NCBI RefSeq assembly: GCF_024227435.1
Contig: NZ_CP100445.1
Span: forward strand, 2,043,369-2,107,368
Reading direction: 5' to 3'
Length of the DNA stretch: 64,000 nucleotides
Origin: Natrinema caseinilyticum
Lineage (GTDB): Archaea > Halobacteriota > Halobacteria > Halobacteriales > Natrialbaceae
The notes under the pieces were generated by a model. The model ran no database searches, was not told where the DNA came from, and saw nothing but the letters and a program-made list of their open reading frames with translations. Below are positions 60,480 through 64,000 of the stretch, one piece after another. The position numbers and the translations under genes are program-made. Position 1 is the first letter of the stretch. Each line of letters opens with the position of its first letter.

Positions 60480-61181
60480 ATGACCGACAACCGGCCCGGT
60501 GATCGGTCGCGCCGTCACGCCGCCTCCGATCGATCGATTCCGACGGACCGGGAATCGCCCGTCGGGGCGCCAGTAATCCGGGGCGACGAATCAGTCACCG
60601 GAACTCGTGCCCGCGAAGCCGTCATTTTCGACCCCGACGACCCCGAAAGCCTCGCAGACGCCGCCGAAACCGTTCGTCAGTTCGCCGCCGGTGTCGCCGA
60701 CGACGATCACCTGTACATGCTCCGCGGCGCGGCCGCCTGCGCCGCCCTCGTGCGCGGCGAAGGCTCCTACAAGGCCGCCGCCGAACGCACCGACGGCGAA
60801 GTGACCGTCTCGTTCATCCGCAAGTGGGCGCGCGTTCACGACCTCCCGCGATCGGTCCGCAAACAGGTTGCACTCGGACAAATCGCCCCCACCGCCGCCA
60901 AACACATCGCCCGCGTCGCCGGCGAAGCCCGATTACTTCTCGCCTGGGCCACCCTCGACGGCGACCTCACCGTCCGCGACGTCCGCAGCGTCGCAAGCGC
61001 CGTCAACAACGACACCCCCATCGACCAGGCACTCGCAGACCACGGCGTCACCCTCGGCACACTCGAACTCACACTCTCACCCGCCACCTACCGCGATCTC
61101 CGACGGCGCGCCTCCATCGACGACGTTCATCCCGGCCAGCTCGTCACCGACGCGCTCGACCAGTACTTCGAACGCGAGTGA
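60480..61181 (+). CDS. DUF7119-like protein with a ParB-like HTH region
   Basis: A 233-aa protein. A disordered basic N-terminus (about 55 residues) precedes VRQFAAGVADDDHLYMLRGA, then VSFIRKWARVHDLPRSVRKQ, IAPTAAKHIARVAGEARLLL and ILDGDLTVRDV-type text (TLDGDLTVRDVRSVASAV), which resembles the helix-turn-helix region of ParB. The C-terminus ends with a second helical set. A DNA-binding role is plausible. The TTTTTAA box 24-30 nt upstream gives a leaderless start. Confidence 0.75.
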   Translation: MTDNRPGDRSRRHAASDRSIPTDRESPVGAPVIRGDESVTGTRAREAVIFDPDDPESLADAAETVRQFAAGVADDDHLYMLRGAAACAALVRGEGSYKAAAERTDGEVTVSFIRKWARVHDLPRSVRKQVALGQIAPTAAKHIARVAGEARLLLAWATLDGDLTVRDVRSVASAVNNDTPIDQALADHGVTLGTLELTLSPATYRDLRRRASIDDVHPGQLVTDALDQYFERE

Positions 61182-61229
61182 CTCGGTCACACGGACTCTC
61201 GAGTCTTCGGCGCATCCGAGAAAGAAACG

Positions 61230-61235
61230 TTTAAC
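61230..61235 (+). promoter_or_regulatory. Promoter element of tRNA-Lys
   Basis: TTTAAC, 28-33 nt before the tRNA 5' end, the usual archaeal distance. Confidence 0.4.
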
Positions 61236-61262
61236 CGCTACTCACCGAAACAGGAAATCAGA

Positions 61263-61336
<74 letters not shown>

Positions 61337-61427
61337 CTCCTGCGAGGAATACGTTCGTGACGAGCGAAGCGGCTACCGCAATTTGAACGCAGAGAAATCG
61401 CGCGCAACGTGGTGAGCACATCCAACC

Positions 61428-61452
61428 GCGTGTTCGAATCGCTCCCCGCTCG
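61428..61452 (+). repeat. att-like partial copy of the tRNA-Lys 3' end
   Basis: GCGTGTTCGAATCGCTCCCC and the next five bases match 21 of 25 positions of the tRNA-Lys T-arm and acceptor 3' end (61312-61336). Such copies mark past integration into tRNA genes. Confidence 0.5.
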
Positions 61453-61554
61453 CGTTTTCAGGGATCTTCTTCCCACGCGAGAAGTCGGGATGGGCTCGAA
61501 TCGTCGTCTCGCTCGCGCATGCCAGAACTCGTGAAGTGACTGGTCGCATCTAAA

Positions 61555-61845
61555 GTGGGGGTGTACCACGAGCGCGAGCGCTACTTAGAAGCCGCGACCG
61601 TCTATCGCGCGCTGTTCGAGGAAATCGATGATAACGAAGTCCGCATCGACGCCGCGTACGACCACTACGCTAAAGCCTTGCAGTCCGCCCTCGACGGATA
61701 CGTCGAGTGCGTGCTCGCGGCCGATACTGACCGAGGCAAGTTCGAGAAGTACATCGGTGTGCTAGAAGACCAGGCGGCATCGGCGCATCCAGCTAACACC
61801 GAGCAGTTCTACCGTGCGATCGACGACCTCGAAGAACGACGATGA
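61555..61845 (+). pseudogene. C-terminal remnant of a SWIM zinc-finger protein
   Basis: A 96-codon frame starting at a GTG directly after a stop. RERYLEAATVYRALFEEIDD, NEVRIDAAYDHYAKALQSAL and DGYVECVLAADTDRGKFEKY match the C-terminal helical part of haloarchaeal SWIM zinc-finger family proteins as I remember them. The SWIM domain itself is missing, so the gene is 5'-truncated. It lies about 0.2 kb from tRNA-Lys, which fits rearrangement at an integration site. Confidence 0.6.
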
Positions 61846-61991
61846 CAGTCGAGTCCCCGCCCGAGAAAAGATTCGGTCACTCTCTACCGAACGAATCCTG
61901 GAGCAGGGAACCAACTACTGGAGTCAAAGTCGAGGTCGAGAGTTGACCATCGCTCCCGACGATTTATGCGTCTACCCGCGAACGAACCGCT

Positions 61992-62594
61992 ATGGGCGGT
62001 ATCGAGCTACGGAACGAGACACTCGTCGTCGAGCGTGAGTCGAATCAACTCGACGAGTTGGCCATCGGGTTCTCCGAGGTTCTCGGCCGATTCGACATTA
62101 AGCACGTCTACATCGCGGGGTACGTCTCCATACTCGCTGGTCGGGCACGCTCTACCGAAGACGTTGATATCCTCATCGAACGAATCGACGAGGAAACCGC
62201 CGACAGACTCGCCACGACGCTCGACGAGGAGGAATTCTGGGGACCGGCGATGCCACTCACGTCGATGTACGAGATGCTCGACAACGGCGACAATATCTGG
62301 GTCGCCCCGGAAGACCAGATTACGCCTCACCTCGAAGTCAAGTTCGCGCGCGACGAGTTCGATCGGGGATCTCTCGAAAACGCGATCACGGCCCGGATCG
62401 GTGGTAAGACGATTCCGATAGGCCCCTTAGAGCTCCAGATCGCGTATAAACTCTACCTCGGTGCGCAAAAGGACGTCGAGGATGCAGTCCACCTCTACAC
62501 GCTTTTCGAGGAAAGTCTTAGTGTGTCCCGCCTCGAAGAGTGGGTAACGCGACTCGACGTCGAAGCCGAATATGAGCGACTCAAACGCGCGTGA
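61992..62594 (+). CDS. Nucleotidyltransferase-fold protein (AbiEii/DUF6036-like)
   Basis: A 200-aa protein. HVYIAGYVSILAGRARSTED then VDILIE holds the Gly...Arg-x-x-x-Asp-x-Asp core of minimal nucleotidyltransferases. ITPHLEVKFARDEF gives the third acidic residue, and GPLELQIAYKLYLGAQKDVE a conserved Lys helix. Such proteins act as toxins or antitoxins in AbiE/MNT systems. The next gene overlaps its 3' end, a tight two-gene unit. Reading-frame quality and the start codon look good. Confidence 0.8.
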   Translation: MGGIELRNETLVVERESNQLDELAIGFSEVLGRFDIKHVYIAGYVSILAGRARSTEDVDILIERIDEETADRLATTLDEEEFWGPAMPLTSMYEMLDNGDNIWVAPEDQITPHLEVKFARDEFDRGSLENAITARIGGKTIPIGPLELQIAYKLYLGAQKDVEDAVHLYTLFEESLSVSRLEEWVTRLDVEAEYERLKRA

Positions 62595-62835
62595 ACACCT
62601 CGACACGAAGCACGAACGCAACCGTGAGCAGCGCATCGAGGGCATCAAACGCTGGGTCGAGTACATCGAGTCCGAACCGCCCGAGACGTGGGGGCCACAG
62701 CAGAACGCGGTCGTCAACGACCAACTCGGTGCGGCCCAAAGCGTACAGACGTCGGCGGATCACCAGCAGCACGTGGAAGACGTAGCAGCGGAGATCCTCG
62801 AAGTGAGCGACGAGTCCAACGCCGATTCGAAGTAA
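62572..62835 (+). CDS. Small helical partner of the nucleotidyltransferase
   Basis: An 87-aa protein whose ATG lies 23 nt inside the nucleotidyltransferase gene. EHLDTKHERNREQRIEGIKR, WVEYIESEPPETWGPQQNAV and DQLGAAQSVQTSADHQQHVE are helical, polar, and end acidic. No family recognised. Overlap implies co-translation and a joint function, for instance as cognate partner in a toxin-antitoxin-like or defence pair. The actual role is unknown. Confidence 0.7.
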   Translation: MSDSNAREHLDTKHERNREQRIEGIKRWVEYIESEPPETWGPQQNAVVNDQLGAAQSVQTSADHQQHVEDVAAEILEVSDESNADSK

Positions 62836-62934
62836 CACGGGTTTCTCGCGGCCTCACCCGAAACGAGGCCGTTCAAGGTAGCACCAGTTACTTCTACCAG
62901 CATCTATATATGAGACTATGGAAAAGTGGTGGAA

Positions 62935-62956
62935 CCCAAGACAACGTCGTCTTGGG
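62935..62956 (-). terminator. Terminator-like hairpin after the rRNA operon and tRNA-Cys
   Basis: CCCAAGAC (62935-62942) pairs with GTCTTGGG (62949-62956) around six bases, about 20 nt downstream of tRNA-Cys on the minus strand, followed by a short T-rich stretch in the direction of transcription. Confidence 0.6.
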
Positions 62957-62975
62957 CTTTAGGGTATCGTGTGAG

Positions 62976-63051
62976 AGCCAAGGGCCGGATTTGAACCGGC
63001 GGTGGGCGGCTCTGCAGGCCGCTGCGTTCGGCCGGACTCTGCCACCTTGGC
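62976..63051 (-). tRNA. tRNA-Cys (GCA)
   Basis: Minus-strand cloverleaf. Acceptor GCCAAGG pairs with CCTTGGC, the anticodon stem-loop GCGGCCTGCAGAGCCGC has anticodon GCA, and the T-arm contains GGTTCAAATCC. No intron seen. Its place behind 5S rRNA is the usual haloarchaeal arrangement. A TTAAAC-like element at 63080-63089 may serve as its own promoter. Confidence 0.93.
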
Positions 63052-63148
63052 GCAATATATCGTTGTTTCTGCGGTCGTTTAAGCATAGCGGTACGACGTA
63101 ACCGGAGAGGTATCGTTCCGCGATCTGGACGCTGGCAGCAATGCAAAA

Positions 63149-63190
63149 CGCCCCCGCGGGAGACCGCCGGTGCGGTCGCTCGTGGGGGCG
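63149..63190 (-). terminator. Long imperfect hairpin after the 5S rRNA
   Basis: CGCCCCC (63149-63155) pairs with GGGGGCG (63184-63190), and inside them GACCGC pairs with GCGGTC around CGGT. The middle is mostly paired with some G-U. Either a processing stem or a terminator between 5S and tRNA-Cys. Confidence 0.5.
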
Positions 63191-63209
63191 AAAGAGAGTA
63201 CGAGTATGA

Positions 63210-63334
63210 GTGGTCGGCGGCGAAACGGGGTTCCCAGAGGCTCGCGCACTCCAGTACTGGCCGTAACGCAGGCGAGCTTATCTTCCGTGTTCGGGATGGG
63301 TACGGGAGGTACCTCGCCGCTGTGGCCGCCGTAA
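63210..63334 (-). rRNA. rrf: 5S ribosomal RNA
   Basis: The minus-strand sequence contains the haloarchaeal 5S landmarks: TTACGGCGGCCACAGCGG at the 5' end, CCCGTACCCATCCCGAACAC in the middle and GCGCGAGCCTCTGGGAAC near the 3' end. The ends are approximate (within about 5 nt). It lies about 150 nt downstream of the 23S 3' end. Confidence 0.93.
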
Positions 63335-63486
63335 CGCCGATCGACGGAATCGAACCGCCGTCATGCCAATATCGGTGATACGGTGTCTGCGTGCTCGTGT
63401 CTGTGACCGTTGTGTATGTGTAGTCCAGTTTGCGTCCGGACCCGTTCGCGCGTCACGGATCCAATGCGATGATGTTGTAGTTATGA

Positions 63487-64000
<514 letters not shown>

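Noticed and set aside
61814-62038. Frame containing TERILEQGTNYWSQSRG, reminiscent of a SWIM protein N-terminus
   Set aside because: It may be another fragment of the broken SWIM gene, but the match is short and the frame overlaps the remnant, so I do not call it.

Overview
The window comes from a haloarchaeon (class Halobacteria; a Natrialbales-like lineage is my guess, not shown). Evidence: high G+C with G/C-rich third codon positions, acidic proteins, leaderless genes with a TATA-like box about 25-28 nt upstream of the start codon, archaeal-type genes (deoxyhypusine synthase, Sec61-beta, aIF1, coenzyme F420 enzymes), and at the right edge the 3' end of an rRNA operon in the order 23S-5S-tRNA-Cys on the minus strand. 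It reads as ordinary chromosome with a few disturbed spots.

Layout. 0-10.3 kb: AIM24-like protein, GMC oxidoreductase, tandem WHy/LEA14 protein, PPOX-fold protein, fused double SRPBCC protein, K+-channel-like protein with a zinc ribbon, HTH protein, and a small RHH-like gene divergent from a sulfatase-like hydrolase. 10.3-13.3 kb is sparse: a 50-aa zinc-ribbon gene, a promoter followed by three consecutive hairpins (candidate ncRNA), a broken small ORF and an enoyl-CoA hydratase. 13.3-27.2 kb is metabolic and housekeeping: glycosyltransferase, HAD phosphatase, deoxyhypusine synthase, Nif3-like protein, cytochrome oxidase I+III fusion, GDPD, F420-NADP reductase, thioredoxin, Sec61-beta, PdxT, bifunctional nuclease and HisE. 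27.4-32.6 kb holds a Tat-exported protein with an internal near-identical duplication, about 1.1 kb without convincing genes, a membrane protein, a citrate synthase gene broken by a stop and a frameshift, and a DUF5518-like protein. 32.6-42.0 kb: Nog1-like GTPase, SDR, FlaG-like protein, DUF389 protein, EngB GTPase, hydroxyacid dehydrogenase, a MITE-like element forming the end of a Nudix-eIF2B fusion gene, a frameshifted phosphoesterase and a second PPOX protein. 42.0-49.5 kb: hyuA-hyuB with an upstream mini-ORF, cofE-mer, cold-shock protein. 49.7-54.1 kb: MoxR-DUF58-transglutaminase operon. 54.4-61.2 kb: aIF1, flavodoxin-domain protein, rhodanese, Nudix, AbrB-like, DUF5809/DUF5810, RimI, a DUF892 ferritin-like gene with a tiny acidic partner, and a DUF7119-like protein. 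61.2-62.9 kb is a small accessory pocket behind tRNA-Lys: an att-like copy of the tRNA 3' end, a 5'-truncated SWIM-protein remnant and a nucleotidyltransferase plus small partner gene. 63-64 kb is the rRNA operon end.

No large defence island, prophage or CRISPR array is visible. The most unusual features are the candidate structured RNA at about 10.87 kb, the self-duplicated Tat protein and its paralogue, the MITE-like element that now supplies a stop codon, the nucleotidyltransferase pair behind tRNA-Lys, and an unusually large number of genes that read correctly only after one single- or double-base correction. The last may be real decay or assembly error; one gene, citrate synthase, carries two separate lesions.
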